Assembly (NCBI GenBank): GCA_026874595.1
Contig: CM049316.1
Coordinates: 9,290,839-9,354,838 of the forward strand
Length of the DNA stretch: 64,000 nucleotides
Direction: 5' to 3'
From: Sipunculus nudus
Taxonomy: Eukaryota > Annelida > Sipuncula > Golfingiida > Sipunculidae
This document shows, piece by piece, positions 48,093-60,894 of the stretch (position 1 is the first letter of the stretch; the number at the start of each line of letters is the position of its first letter). Both the position numbers and the translations under genes were made by a program. The notes beneath the pieces are model-generated. The model searched no databases. It saw nothing but the letters and a program-made list of their open reading frames with translations, and was not told the DNA's origin.

Positions 48093-51000
48093 TCAGTTGA
48101 TTGAGCAACAAATTGGAATTGGAATTGGAATCATTCCAAACAGAATAACAGTAATTTCATAGTCTGGGAAACTTAAATTGCATGATTTCATCCGAGACTG
48201 TATTTGAAGATATAAATTTCTAGAGACGAAACATTCATAAAAAAGGTGTGTAATTGTTTCGTCGTAAAGGTGACAATATGAACACCGTGGACTGCCAACA
48301 AGTTTCCACTTAAATAGCCAGTAGTTTACTGGTAAATAATTATGTATGATTTTGAACTGAAACTCTCTGCTATACATATCGAGAGAAACTTTATGTACTG
48401 TATAATAAAACTGTTTAAAATCTTCATAACTATGTAATCCTGTAATATCTAACCAATTAACCAGAGTAGTTGGTGTGGTGGTTCTCCGACTGATCAAAAA
48501 TTTATATACCCAGTTAGATGTAATATCTGATAATCCCTTTATTCCTGCCAAAGTAACCAATCTGTCCTCCCTACTTTCTCTGTCATTTGTTTTTTCGCTT
48601 GGTGTTGACTTGCACAAACTAATCCACTATTTTGGTATTGCACTTATCATAGACCTCCACGACAGATATGTATTACTTGATAATTCCGGGTATCTAGTTT
48701 TAATCTCTTGCCATGTGCAGACTTTACCAGTATCATTTAAAAAATCTTGTACTCTCCTAATACCCAAGTTGTCAAAATATCTGTAGAAAAAGATGTATTG
48801 TTGACCTTTAAATAATAGTTATTCAATAGTGGTTGCATTCTAACTTCTTCTACCGATATTGGACTTCTTTTAACAAAATGTGACCACTCTTTTAAACAGT
48901 TTTTATAAAACACTGGTAGCTTTCTGGGTATTCTTGTCACATCAAAATTAGAGGTTATTGAGCAAGTGCCTCCCAAAGAGTATAAATAATGTTGTGAAAC
49001 ATATTTCCATGGCATATCTTTTCCATCTATTAATCGTCTAATCCACATAATACATTTATTCCTCCCATATTATAAGGTCCAATGAGAGTATCATATTTAA
49101 TCTTTGGTCTCTTGCCTTTCCACAAAAAAATGCTTTAAATGCATTTTAACATTTTCAATAAATCCTGCAGGTGGGATGCACATGTTACACACATATAATA
49201 TTTTTGGCAAAGCCAAAGTTCTACATATTTCATTGCGACCAAATATTGTAAGATTCCTGCTAGACCAGATATTGAGCACCACCTTCAGTTTTTCTTCCAC
49301 TGAATGAAAATTAAGCTTTTTATTTAAATCGTTATTGTATGTATACCATATACTAAGTATTTTCATGGCTGTAACAGTAAGGTTGACCCATTTGCAATTC
49401 ATTGGCTTTTCATTCTTCCTTTTCCATGCACCAAGCCAAGCAGCTTCCGATTTATCATAATTAACATGCAATGTAGAGAACTCACAAAATGTTTTCAGAA
49501 TATTTATAAGTGATTTAAATGAATCTACATCAGACAAGAAAAATGTAATATCATCAGCAAAGGCTGTCAGTTTAACTTCCTTGTTGCCAATCATTAAACC
49601 TTTTACCCTTCTCTCTGCTCTAACCATATGCAATAATACTTCAATGACCAGCATAAATAGGTATGGAGATATTGGGTCACCTTGTTTCGTTCCTCTAGAT
49701 AAAGGGAAATAATTAGTTGAAAATCCATTATTCAAAACACAACTTTGTGACCCTGTGTGTATCAACTTAACCCAGTTTATAAACATAGGTCCAAATCCAA
49801 AACGTTTCAATACAGAAATTACAAAAGTGTGATCAACAGAATCAAATGCTGCTGTAAAATCTGCACCAAATAATATTCCATACTTGTTTTCAATATTACA
49901 ATATTCAATCATATCAGAAATTAGGCGAACTGAGTTTCCAATATATCTCCCAGGAACAAAAGCATTTTGATCTACATGAATCAATTTGTCTATGACTTTA
50001 CTCAAACGAGCCACTAATATCTTACTCAACACCTTAGTGTCCACATTTATTAGACTTATAGGACGCCATGACTGTATGAGTATGACATCCTTCTCTGTTT
50101 TTTCTATCAGAGTAATTACATTTTGTTTTTGACTTGTTGTTAACTCTCCAACATTAAAACATTCATTCAGACAAGTTGTCAATTCTTTACCTAATACACT
50201 GAAAAAACATAAATAAAACTCCTTACTAAGACCATCATTTCCCGGTGTCTTATTATTACCCATAGCTTTCACAGCTTTATATACAGAGTTCATTGTCACC
50301 ATACCTTCACACAGTAAGGCATCATCTGTCTCTAATACTGGCAAATTGTCTATGCTATTTAACCAGTCATCACATTCCTCTTGATTTTTACCTGTTAGTC
50401 CTTTAAATCTATCAGAATAGAACTTATTAATATGTAATAATATATCCTTTTGATTTGTAAGTTCCTTACCGTTTTCTATCAACTTCCTAATACATGATTT
50501 ATTCTTGTTTCTTTTTTCAAGGTTTACAAAATATTTACTATTACGCTCACCATGCTCAAACAATTGAGCCCGAGATCGTATTATAATGCCTTCTGTAATT
50601 TTGTCATAACAGACTTCCAATTCTTTCTTCAATTTTTCATAATTCTTGAGGTTTACTTCATTAGGATGTTTATCTATTATGTTTTCTAATCGTTGTACCT
50701 CTTTTTCAAGTGACTGGTAATGATCTTTGAACGTTTTGTTCATTTTCTTTGAATAATTTATAGTAAACTTTCTGACACTGTATTTTAAGTATTCCCATTT
50801 TCTGCGAGCATCCAGGGACATCTGATCCGCTTCTTTTTTAATAGTAACAATATATTCTTTCATCTTGCTTACATACTCAGAGTCATTAACAAGGGAGCAG
50901 TTAAATATCCAAAACGAAGGACCCCGGTTCTCATCTTTCAAACTCTTTATAATAAGTTCCACAGCTGAATGATCTGAACCTACGCTAGTTTTAATGTAAC

Positions 51001-51772
51001 ATTCTGAAATAACTGGTTGTAAAGCAGAGGATACCAAGAAGAAGTCTAATCGTCTTTGTGTTAGTGGAGAAAACCTTCTCCATGTAAACCTGCTCAGTTG
51101 TGGATTACAAATCCTCCAAACATCACACAGATCTAACGCTTCCATAAAATTCTTAGTAGTCTTGTACTTTAAACTAAGATTACCTCCATAGGCATCTTCT
51201 TTAGCAAAGCAAAAGTTGAAATCCCCCCCCCCCCAACTTATATGTGTGTTTTCCTCAAGTTCAAAATATTCAACAACCATCCTGTAGATTCCCTTATAAC
51301 ATAAAATTTGTTCTGTTTCAGTATTTGGTCCATATACATTAATCATTAAAAACTGCGATCCTTGAATAATACAATGCAGCATGACATATCTTCCATCTGG
51401 GTCAATTTTACTTTTTATTAACGAGAATTCAAGTTTAGAACCAACTAAAGTGAGTGTACCTTTTGATTTATTTGTTCCATGAGAAAAGAAAGAGTGACCC
51501 CTCCATTGATGTTTCCATACCTGTTCACACTTAGCATCAGAATATGACTCTTGAATGAAACAAATACCTTTATCCATGTCATGTTTATAACACCAGTTAA
51601 ATAGTTTTCTTCTTTTTACATAATTCCTAATTCCATTTGCATTAATACTTATCACTTTAAAATCTAAATATGTATCTTTTTCTGCAGTTTTAACCGTCAC
51701 TTTACTACAAAGTGTGTAATTAAATATAATGTCAATGAAATCATATCCAAGAGAATGAACTGACATTTGCAT
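48093..51772 (-). pseudogene. LINE ORF2: AP endonuclease and reverse transcriptase, broken at the 3' end
   Basis: The frame is open from ATG 51772 to 49097 (891 residues). It contains an AP-endonuclease domain (VISINANGIRN, FIQESYSD, GGGDFNF, GSDHSAVE) and a reverse transcriptase (RPISLINVDTKVLSK, motif A FGADFTAAFDSVDH, GTKQGDPISPYLF, catalytic FADD). Beyond that the frame is broken by shifts near 49115, 49050 and 48765 and a TAG near 48635. Similarity continues as MWIRRLIDGKDMPWKY (49048 on) and ends in a C-terminal zinc-knuckle-like CSYCHLYDETITHLFYEC (about 48255). The layout and ORF1 type fit the L1/Tx1 group. Catalytic residues are present in the intact part, but the C-terminal lesions should abolish full-length protein. 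Confidence 0.88.
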
Positions 51773-52169
51773 GTACTCACGTGAAAATCTATTTTAATAT
51801 ATACTGCTGCATACTTATTATCGAACATCATATATAAAATAACCATTGTGTGTCCTTGTTTTGTACTATATCCATCTGTTGTAGATATAATATGTAGTAC
51901 ACAGATACCTAAATAAAGATGTTTGAATAATGAACACTGATTTAAGAGACACAGATGCCTAACATAAAACATTAAGACAAAATATGAAAAACAAAGTGGT
52001 ATATCTGACATAGTGGTACCTAACCAAGGACCTAAATAAGACCTGGACCAGTTCACCTTAATCATTTGTATTCATATACATTTAACATAAGATCAAAAAT
52101 CTAAAGTTTTTCTTCATCCCCCTTTTGGTATCACATCATAAATTTTAACTGAAAAGAATTCTGTCTGAT

Positions 52170-52990
52170 CTACTTTGTTTTCAATACATCATCCAACTGT
52201 TGACCATACTTTACAGTGAAAATCTTATCTTTATGATCTTTGACAAATACCTTTCCATTCCATGTCCATGCATCTTTTAATCTTTTATCATTTATCACTC
52301 TGTTGTAAAGCTTTTGCATTTCCATACACATGTCATCCATTAATGTAACTCCAGTATTTTTTAGTCTCTTTCTGGCTTTCATTACCTTTAGTTTATCTTC
52401 TCTGGAGATGAATTTAACAATGATTCCTCTAAGTCTTTTTTGGGAGACCCTACCCTGTGTGCCACATCAATGGTATCTGGTTTTATTGTGACATTTAACT
52501 TGCTCTGAAAAAGGGAGAGAGCAACCTGTTTTGTATCTTCTTGTTTTCCCTGGTCAGTGACACCTACTATTCTAATGTTTGACCTTCTTGAATATTGTTC
52601 ATTTTCTATGGCATGAACCCTGGCCTCTGTTGCTCGCTGGTAAGCCAGTTCACATTCACCAATTAGAACAGTATTAGCCTCCTTCAAGCTCTGTATTTCT
52701 TTCTCCAGCTCATTAATTTTTCTTTCCAGAGGCTTAACACATTTGTCTCTAATGGAATCTTCTATCTCTGCTAGAATAGAGTTCTTGATATCTACAATCA
52801 GATCTTTCTTGAAACCTAATATTTCTAGTAACCTGTTCTCTGTTATACTTCCCTGGCTCTCCTCTGGGCCAGAGTCACCAGACTCAGCTGACAACACCTG
52901 CTTAATTTTTTTTTGAGAGAACATTGGTGAATTTGAGGAAGAAGAACTTGACAAAAGTGATCTATTTCTCTTTGTATCTTCTCTTGACAT
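52170..52990 (-). pseudogene. LINE ORF1: coiled coil and RRM, single frameshift
   Basis: Starts at ATG 52990 (MSREDTKRNRSLLSSSS). A Ser-rich N terminus is followed by a coiled coil (about residues 60-125, heptad-like, rich in E/K/L/I) and an RRM-like segment (EQYSRRSNIRIVGV). At about 52436-52445 a one-base change in an A-run shifts the frame. The continuation in the other frame includes REDKLKVMKARKRLKNTGV and ends at 52170 (LDDVLKTK). This matches the coiled coil-RRM-CTD layout of L1-type ORF1 RNA-binding proteins. The A-run position makes a sequencing error possible. Confidence 0.8.
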
Positions 52991-53421
52991 ATTATATCCT
53001 ATTATCACATTAATTTAATTTCACCTGTGAACTGGTCCAAGATTGTTTACATTTTATTTAAACATGTTAACCATAGTACACACAAATACAGAGGCACCAC
53101 TCATGACCCTGGCGTGCACTAGCTGGCCTCCCGTGCCCATTGAAGTGTTGAGGCACCTATTGTGTTTAAGCCCCTTCCCGGCCAAAGAGCCGGTAAATAC
53201 CCCTTCCCTGCAAATCAGAAATCAATTTTAATGGTATTAAAAACTACAAAATGGCATTACCTTCAGATTCCAAACTCTCAGAGTTTATAAATCAGATGAT
53301 TATCAGTCCCTGTGCAAATTTTTGTGGAAATACACTGTCTCTAAACTTTTTAAAACACCATGAATTTCTCCCTACACTTTCCCATGACCTGCCTGCTCAA
53401 GTGCAAACCAAAGACCTCAAG

Positions 53422-53434
53422 GAGCGCATACCTT
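53422..53434. repeat. right target-site duplication of the 5.8-kb LINE
   Basis: GAGCGCATACCTT, the partner of 47586-47598. Copy 1-like sequence resumes immediately after it (GCCAGGGGAAACATTATA). Confidence 0.9.
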
Positions 53435-53773
53435 GCCAGGGGAAACATTATATATAACGTATATGCTTGACCAAAATGTTATTTTATATATACATTTGCA
53501 TATATTTTGTAAATATTTTAATCATGTTCTCTGCTACGCAACAGCCATATTGTAACAAACTGAGATGACCCGGGGCACAATGTTTGTACTACGCCCGTTC
53601 AAAAAACGTAAGATTAAGGGCTTTGATTTTGCATATTTTTATCTTGTCGTTTGTTGTCCAGTTAATTGATTATTTTTTTTTATATATTCTAAAAATGTGC
53701 ACGAGTGTGACGTATTTAATCGTCCAAGTTTCTAAAACAACGTCACATTGCGCATTATATGACGAAAAACGTT

Positions 53774-53779
53774 TTTATT
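53774..53779 (-). promoter_or_regulatory. polyadenylation signal of the duplicate Ebony-like gene
   Basis: AATAAA on the minus strand about 55 bp after the exon 4 stop, conserved with 39206-39211. Confidence 0.5.
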
Positions 53780-53834
53780 ATGGGGTGGCGGCGTTTTGTA
53801 GTTCCGGGCCATTTGATTCATGTAAATGGCGCGC

Positions 53835-56800
53835 TCAGTGTGCCGAAAACGCTTCGTCAGACCGGATCTCAATCTTGTGTGACGTCACGGTGAACTCTTC
53901 CGGTACATCGCTGAAAGGTCGGCAGCCATGGTACTCAAACGTGTTGATTCTGACGCTGGATATTGACTGAAAACCGGTCTCTTTGAGCATTTGCTGAAAA
54001 TGGATGAAAAGAAATTGTTCAAGGTTTTTAAAAATTATAATGATTCTGCAAAAAAGAATACATTCATTACTTTGCTTCATTACATCCACAGATAATATAC
54101 GCCAACCCTGGAGTCATACTGTTAATTCTGGTAATCAAGAAGTAGATTAAATTGTCTCTCATGAAAACATAGATCTACTTAATGTCGCCTTACCTACTCT
54201 TTCTATAGAACTCTTACTCTGCATACATATTGATGAACTAGGTAAGCCCTTTTCAGAAAAGTCCTTATAAAGCGTTTGTGTATGTACAAGATGTTAGTAA
54301 ACACAGCAATGTTGACAAAAGAAAAACTATGCAAATCAAGGTGGCTGGTTGTATATATTTGCGGAACTTGAAAGGTCGATCATTAGTTGCAAAAGTCCCT
54401 TTACAAAACTCTGGTTCGTCTGACTTGCTGCCATTTGGATGATTTTGGCAGGTACCATACATATTATACACACAAGGATATAGACAAAACGAACAGCTTG
54501 TGTTCGGTGGGATCGGCGTTGTCTCGCCTATTTTACAGAAGGTTCAAGAGGTTACCTTTAGTAAAAAAAAAGTCACACACCGGAATAAGCATCTTTAAAA
54601 GGAAAAGCTCTCTGTCACGTTCACCATTAACAAACCGTGGTCATTACTGGCACTTTGGCCCAGTCGGTATGCTTTATACCATCGCTATATGGCAGCACCG
54701 AAACCTGTGTGAGACGGTCGTAGGCAGAGCCATCTAGCGGTTTTCTATATAACTAATAATTCTCGTCTTGCCATCGAAATCAACATGAACCAGAAGTTCA
54801 AGTAGTTACGTCAATTAGAGAAGCTGGCCCGGGTGGACAAAACGGGTTCAACTAGAAATTCGTCTGATCAGAACACAACAACTTTATATTTAACCTCCAG
54901 GTATTTGCACAGCTCATAATAAATCATCACCTCAGACACTGGGTTGTTGGTGATTGCCACAATGCATCTAATTTTCCGGATTTCTTTGCAGAAGCAATGG
55001 AATTCCGAACGAGGCCGCGGAGAACTTCATCGGAATCTTCAGCCGACAGGTCCTTACTTGTCCCCGTGTGCAACATAATCATCACATCGTCTGGTGGAAC
55101 GATTATATTGGCGTGGAGCGGCCAAACTGCTTCATCAAACAGGGCCCGGGCAGCCTCATTGGACGAGCTGGAACGCAGCAGGTCCAAGTGATCCTTGACT
55201 ATGATCTGGGCGGCCATCAGCTTACCAGAAAATACGTCATGAACAACTGTAGGAAACATAAATGTATAATAACTGAACGAAGAACCAAATTAAGAAAAGT
55301 TAATTTAAGCATAGAAAACAATATTGTCTAACAGATTAAATTACACGTACTTGTATTGAGATGTAAAAAGATAAGGAAACAGAGTACATTTAGAGCTCTG
55401 TCTTCCCAAGATAATTAAGTTTGGTATTATTAATACACTATTTTGAAGTGATAATAGAAATTCATTGACCATAGTGTAAATTTTTAAGGACATTGGTATA
55501 AAAAGATAAAGCGATTATTCCCTTATGTCCGTAAGCATCGATTTTCTTAGAGAATAAATTTTCGTATTGAACAGTTTAAACAAAACTTTCAATTACACTT
55601 CGAATTGAAAATCAGAACTACTTGTCTAATCATCAGAGACGCGGCAAAACGTTTACATATCTTACCAACAGAGAGATTGCTTTCCACTGACGCCTCCCAA
55701 AACAAGGCTGGGTCGGGGTAGGGTCGCCCAGAGATCCTGACCAAGTTTCGGATAAACGGATTTTCCCTTCATGTGAGACCTGGAGAAACTGGATCACATC
55801 TCTGGCAGCTGTTTGACTGTGTAGCGGGATTACCTTCAAATGATCAGGGGCCTCACCTTCTCCTGGGGCATTGATCAAGCCCTTTGAAGGCACAATGTTA
55901 ATAACCTCTTGGACTGTTTTAGTATGTATGAAATCAGAGAAAGACACCCTTACATGGTAGTCTCTCAACATCATCCACAGTCTGTACAGATGCATAGAAT
56001 TAGCTCACATGTTTTCGAGTACTTCATCGGCTGAGATGTCGGATAGGGGCACATGGAGCAGACCAGATATGATATGGTAGACCCTTGATTCCATGCCCGA
56101 CTTCGAGTCTGTCTTCTCTTGATGTAGGTCAAGTCTTTCTTTGTACCTTTTCTTCAATGCTTCGATATCGACCTTTCCACCTGGCAACCTAGGCAGTGAG
56201 CTAATGGAATGCACCCTTGACCACATATAATATGGAAGCCTCTGCTTGCAATGTGCCAAAATGTTATTACTATCGGGACTAACTCTCGTTGAAACTGTAA
56301 AGTGAGCAACTACAAATGTTTCGTTTGGAGTGTCATAGCCAAAAGCCGCTGCTCTGTCGACACCAGCACATTCTTCGATGGCTTTTTCAATTTCAATTGT
56401 ACTGATTCGCATCCCATGGACTTTCAACATATACTTCTCACGACCCCCTAAATAAAATTTTCCGTCTCGTATCAACCCAAAGTCACTGGTAAGGAACATT
56501 TTGTCATGGCCAGGCCTTGGGCAGATGGTGTTTGTAATAATCGAGTTGGACTCATGACCCAAGTAGCCAGAGAACACGCTAGGTCCACTGATAGCAATTC
56601 GACCCATTTCTCCGGTCGGAGCACACGCCAAATCTTCATTTAGTATATATACCACCGTGTTTTCAATCACTTCATCAAATGCTGCTGTGTTGTTTACTAT
56701 ATTCGAAAGCCCTTTCTCTCCACCCAAAATCCCAAAGGACACCACGGACGATGTCTCAGACATGGCGTAACTGTTAACGAGTCGCACACCATTATTTAAA

Positions 56801-58317
56801 CAATTGATCCAATTTTTGGCCAAATTTGCGGACACCATCTCCGCGCCAAATCCTATCACTTCTAGAGTTTCCAGTGTTTTATGACAATCTGATGAGTGAA
56901 GGTACCAATACATGCCTTGAAGTAACTGCGGCGCCACGCCCCACACATGAGTCACCCGGTGTCGTCCCAAAAACTCAACAAGCTCTTCAGGGTGCTTTTT
57001 CATTTCATCGTTGATGAGCACCTGGGAGGCTCCGTGCAACAACGGGTAACAAAATTCATTAGGAAATGCAACAGTCCGGAATGTCAAGAGTGAGGCGAAC
57101 TTGGAATACTTGTTCGCACAGAAATATGAATGTTGCCCTTGGAGACACGCCAGTAAGTTGCGATGTGTCAGCGGTACTGCCTTTGGTTTCCCCGTGGATC
57201 CAGAAGTCATAATTATCACAGCTACAGTCTCCTCTGGACATTTGTTACTGATCATTTCGTCTGGTTTGATCGGGCATCCGTCTTTGTTACTCTGTAGTTC
57301 GAGAAGGTTTTGCACGTGAAGATGTCGCACGGGAACTCTAGAGCTAAGTTTCTTACAAATGACGGCGTTTCTTTCGTCGTGTATGATACACAAGGGCATG
57401 GTCGTGTCGAGTGCGTGTTCTAAAATGTTAGAGGGCAGGACTGGATCAAGAGGTAAGTAAGCAACTCCAAGTTTCCACAAAGCCAGAAGAACAAAGATTC
57501 TCTCCAACCCAGTTGACATGAACACGGCCACATTAGGCGGTGCAGCTTTGAAGAACTGGGGGTCATTCTCTGCAGCTTTTGCAATGTGCTCTCTTATTAT
57601 TCTGGCCAGCCGATTGGTAGTTGTTTTTAACTCGGAATATTTCACTCTTCTCCCTTGGTATTCTATGGCAACTTGTTGTCCTAGACTTGGTGCTTCCTTC
57701 GAAAAAAAAGTCATTTGGATTTATGTGTTCTGTAAGACTTATTAAGGCATGGTTTCTTTACATGTTCCACAGAACTTATTCAAGCATGTTATATGAGATG
57801 GTATGTGACAGTTGGCTTTCTAAAATATAAATATAGCATGTTGATAGAGGAATGTTATCAATTACAAATGGGTCAGAACTTTTATTTGACAATATCTCTT
57901 TTAACTTGATTGGGAAAGGGCAGTTAAGATAATGTATAGCAAATTCATATCATTATGGCAACCAATACTCAAAACCCGTAACTCATCTGAGGTGATACAA
58001 CAAATCATTGGGTATGCGTGAGGTAAAACATAATGTATACATATGGCGTAAGGACAATTTACATGACGCTTGAATATTGTGAAAGGGAATCTATAGCCTT
58101 AAAGTTATAGACTTCGATTTCTGCCCATTAAATGTTATAATGAATATAATTACTTTATAAATTCCTCAAGACTATATTTAATGAACAAAATCCTGTGTGA
58201 AACATAACTTTTCGAACTTGTACTTACGTGAATGTTTCTCTCAAAAATCTCGTGGATATGACCCTCCATGACATCCCGCTGATCACCAACCATTATACTA
58301 TAACTACCTGTGCTCAT
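53835..58317 (-). pseudogene. duplicated Ebony-like gene with nonsense codon and two frameshifts
   Basis: Exons match copy 1: 58317-58228 (90 nt), 57696-55666 (2031 nt), 55246-54931 (316 nt), 53993-53835 (159 nt). Splice sites are retained and in places better (GTTG|GTAAGA). Three lesions are visible. GGA to TGA at 56007-56005 replaces Gly594, three residues before the carrier serine. One base is missing in exon 2 near 55758-55767, and one in the exon 3 A-run near 54970-54978; both show as exon lengths one base shorter than in copy 1. Exons 1 and 4 remain open. A translated product would stop after 593 residues, leaving a complete adenylation domain without carrier or transferase. I call it a pseudogene, but an adenylation-only protein cannot be excluded. 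Confidence 0.85.
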
Positions 58318-58542
58318 GATGCATTGATGAGAGTATTTCTGTGGGTTTGTTATTTTTTTTTTCCTCCCGACGTGTTCAGTTTAACAATCTTGTAGATATG
58401 CGGATGCTTTATCGTCTTTTGATGCAGTATAATATAAGTATGGAATAAGAATCCAGATCATGTAAACTGCCTACAAAACAGTTTAACATATTCATCCTGT
58501 ATTGTGGCAGATCTGATATTCCTCATGTATTCAAAGGTCAAG

Positions 58543-60684
58543 TTTCAATGTATTCATTGCTCGTTTTGAACATTGAACCGAGTGAGTCGCATGTATAAAT
58601 ATATGTTATGACTTGCACACTGAGTCTTTCACATTCAGACCAAACTGAAGATGTCAGTATATACGGCTATGACGGCTTCAACGATAAATATTTCTTACCA
58701 GATTATATTTTATTGCTTGCCGGAATCAAAGATTCCGGCTAGCATGTTGGTCAGTCCCGTATGTTTGCTCTGCAGGCCTCAATGTTGCATTATGCGCTCT
58801 GAATCGGCCAAAATTGAAGGTCAAGGTCACCAAAAAACCTTGAAAATCAGGTTTCCCTCATATATTTGTCGCTCTAGAGGCCACAATTCTGCAGGAATCG
58901 TTTTGAAACTAATACATTTGATGCTATACAGCAATATCTCGAAACTGTTTTTTTTTATTAATGGAAAATAGCCACCAGGGGGCGTTGTACCGGAAAGAAC
59001 TTAAAATATCTTTTTTTCAATATCTCTAAACTATAAACGATATCACAAAATTTTATGCAGCATCTAAAACAAGTATCCATTGGCGTATTTCTAGGTAAAT
59101 TTGGCTTAATTATATTGTAACCAGGGTTACCTATATAAGAGTATAAGTTATGAAACTTGAAAATATCTATAAAGTCATTACTGCCCCTACAGGTGTCCCT
59201 TTTAACTGCAAGAGGGCGTTGCACATAAAATCTATGAAATATGATTTTGTGCCATATCTTCAAAATTATAAATAATATTACAACTTTTATTACATCATAT
59301 GGCAATAGGAGTGATGGCGTTTTCTGTCTGCCTGTCCAGCTGTATGTCTGTATGTCTGTCTTATTTCAACGTTCGGCAAGCGCTCGACCTCAGGTCGTCT
59401 AGTTTTTATTTCAATTCTCGGGACAAACGAAATTACTCAATTTATTTCTGTTCTTCCATGCAGCGTTCATCCTTAAGCATGTCATATACACCTGGTATAC
59501 ATTATTACAAACAGTAAAGGAATATCTTTAAAGATTCATCCATAGAAAACAGATTATTTACGTTTGTAAGCAGTATTAGGTTAGTATAACGCGACAGTAG
59601 TCAAGGACTGGACACATTCCGTTCTCATTCAGATCAGATATCAGGCCGACTTGTTCCGCCTAAATGCTGAAATCCCAGGCCCATCAACGTTAAATTTTAC
59701 GTCATAATTATGGCCCGTGTAATATAACATGCTTTACCGTCTGACAGCGATATCATGTTTGTCCCTGGATAAAATATACAAATAATCCCTAAAACTACAA
59801 AAGCGATACTTACATCGCTGCCTGTCTTTTAAATGTACGGGTACGCTGCCCATGTACAATTAAGGGGATTATTGGATGTACAATTAAGGGGATTATTGGA
59901 TGTACACTTAAGGGGATTATTTGAAATATTGTTGAAGGACAAGTATGATATCAGAAGGAAAGTCATGTAACATTTTATAATTCTAACGTTAAATAAACTG
60001 TGCCATGGATTTGAACATTAAAGGGGTTGTGAATTGTGTTGGGAGTCGCTTCCTCGGTCATCATCGATAATCGATCATTAGTCGCCTTGAGAGGTGTTGG
60101 GAATTAAGTAAAATTTAGTTCAGGTTCAGGAGAATGAAATTTCTGATCAAATACAGACCTGTACATCCTCTCACCTGATATATAGGCCTGGAAGAGTCTA
60201 CGTGTACAAAGTAAGCTCAGGTGTGTAACTATTAGTAACCGCAGACTTTTCTAACGTTTGTTTACATTTGTATGAAAGCGTAAGTGTAATGTTAACATGT
60301 TAGGTATGATTATATATGACTGTCATATTTTCATCAATAATTTATTGTTAATATTATATTATATAAATATTATCAACAGAAATATGTCAGAACATCGACT
60401 TGAGTTTTTTTTTATTTTATCTTAATGAAAATAAACCATTATAGACTTAATAATATGATTTTATGTTAAATTACAGGTTTGTGCAGTGTTAAAATTTCCT
60501 TTCTAATACCTAAGTATATCCTGTCGAAAAGGGTGTAGTAATTTAAAGTAAAGTGAATGGTTGTCACCATTGTTGAAAATAATCAGATTGGACTCTTCCT
60601 ATGGATGGTGATTGTTTTACTCAGAAGCCAAGTTCTTCATCTGGAAGTGGCCTTGGAGCCCATGCAGTTGAGCACTGACAGGCA
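58543..60684. other. ~2.1-kb insertion in the 5' intron of the duplicate
   Basis: Copy 1 is continuous across this point (about 44062), whereas copy 2 is interrupted between ATTCAAAGGTCAAG and ATTGGAAGAG. The insert contains a 9-bp-arm hairpin GCCGGAATC/GATTCCGGC (58720-58740), repeated AAxATCTxTAAA-like AT-rich blocks, a 24-bp minisatellite (59852-59923) and no recognisable ORF. The edges lack an obvious target duplication. It separates the conserved CCAAT block from coding exon 1. Confidence 0.6.
59852..59923. repeat. 24-bp minisatellite, three units
   Basis: ATGTACAATTAAGGGGATTA plus TTGG repeats at 59852, 59876 and 59900; the third unit has two substitutions. Confidence 0.85.
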
Positions 60685-60767
60685 GATTGGAAGAGAAAAC
60701 ATCCGGTTACTCAAAATAAAAGTGTTTCTATCATTTGAACCTTCATAATAGCACAAAAAAAACATAC

Positions 60768-60845
60768 CTTATATTACGTGGAATTGGTTCGTATGGTCTG
60801 CCGCTTACTGTCGCCCTCGAGCCGCCCGCTTCCACTGTGTATTGG
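60768..60845 (-). promoter_or_regulatory. conserved CCAAT block of the duplicate, now 2.4 kb from exon 1
   Basis: Nearly identical to 44139-44216, with CCAAT at 60841-60845 and a donor-like ATATAAG|GTATG at exon end 60768. The 58543-60684 insertion has moved it away from exon 1 (58317). Confidence 0.4.
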
Positions 60846-60894
60846 CTTTTAAATGAAAAAAAAAATAAAACATATCATTATTTGATCATGTAAG

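Larger units (their letters stand above)
47599..53421 (-). mobile_element. near-complete APE-type LINE (L1/Tx1-like) inserted in copy 2
   Basis: A 5823-bp insertion on the minus strand between exact 13-bp target duplications. The A-tail (T-run on the plus strand, 47599-47608) is at the left, with AATAAA just inside it. From 5' to 3' it has a 5' UTR (53421-52991), ORF1 and ORF2. Copy 1 shows the empty site, so insertion followed the segmental duplication. Several frameshifts and a stop make it non-autonomous now. Confidence 0.92.

Noticed and set aside
54590-54900. Protein-like plus-strand reading within intron 3 of the duplicate
   Set aside because: The copy 1 counterpart (about 40080-40340) has frame-breaking indels relative to it, so the similarity reflects duplication, not coding constraint.
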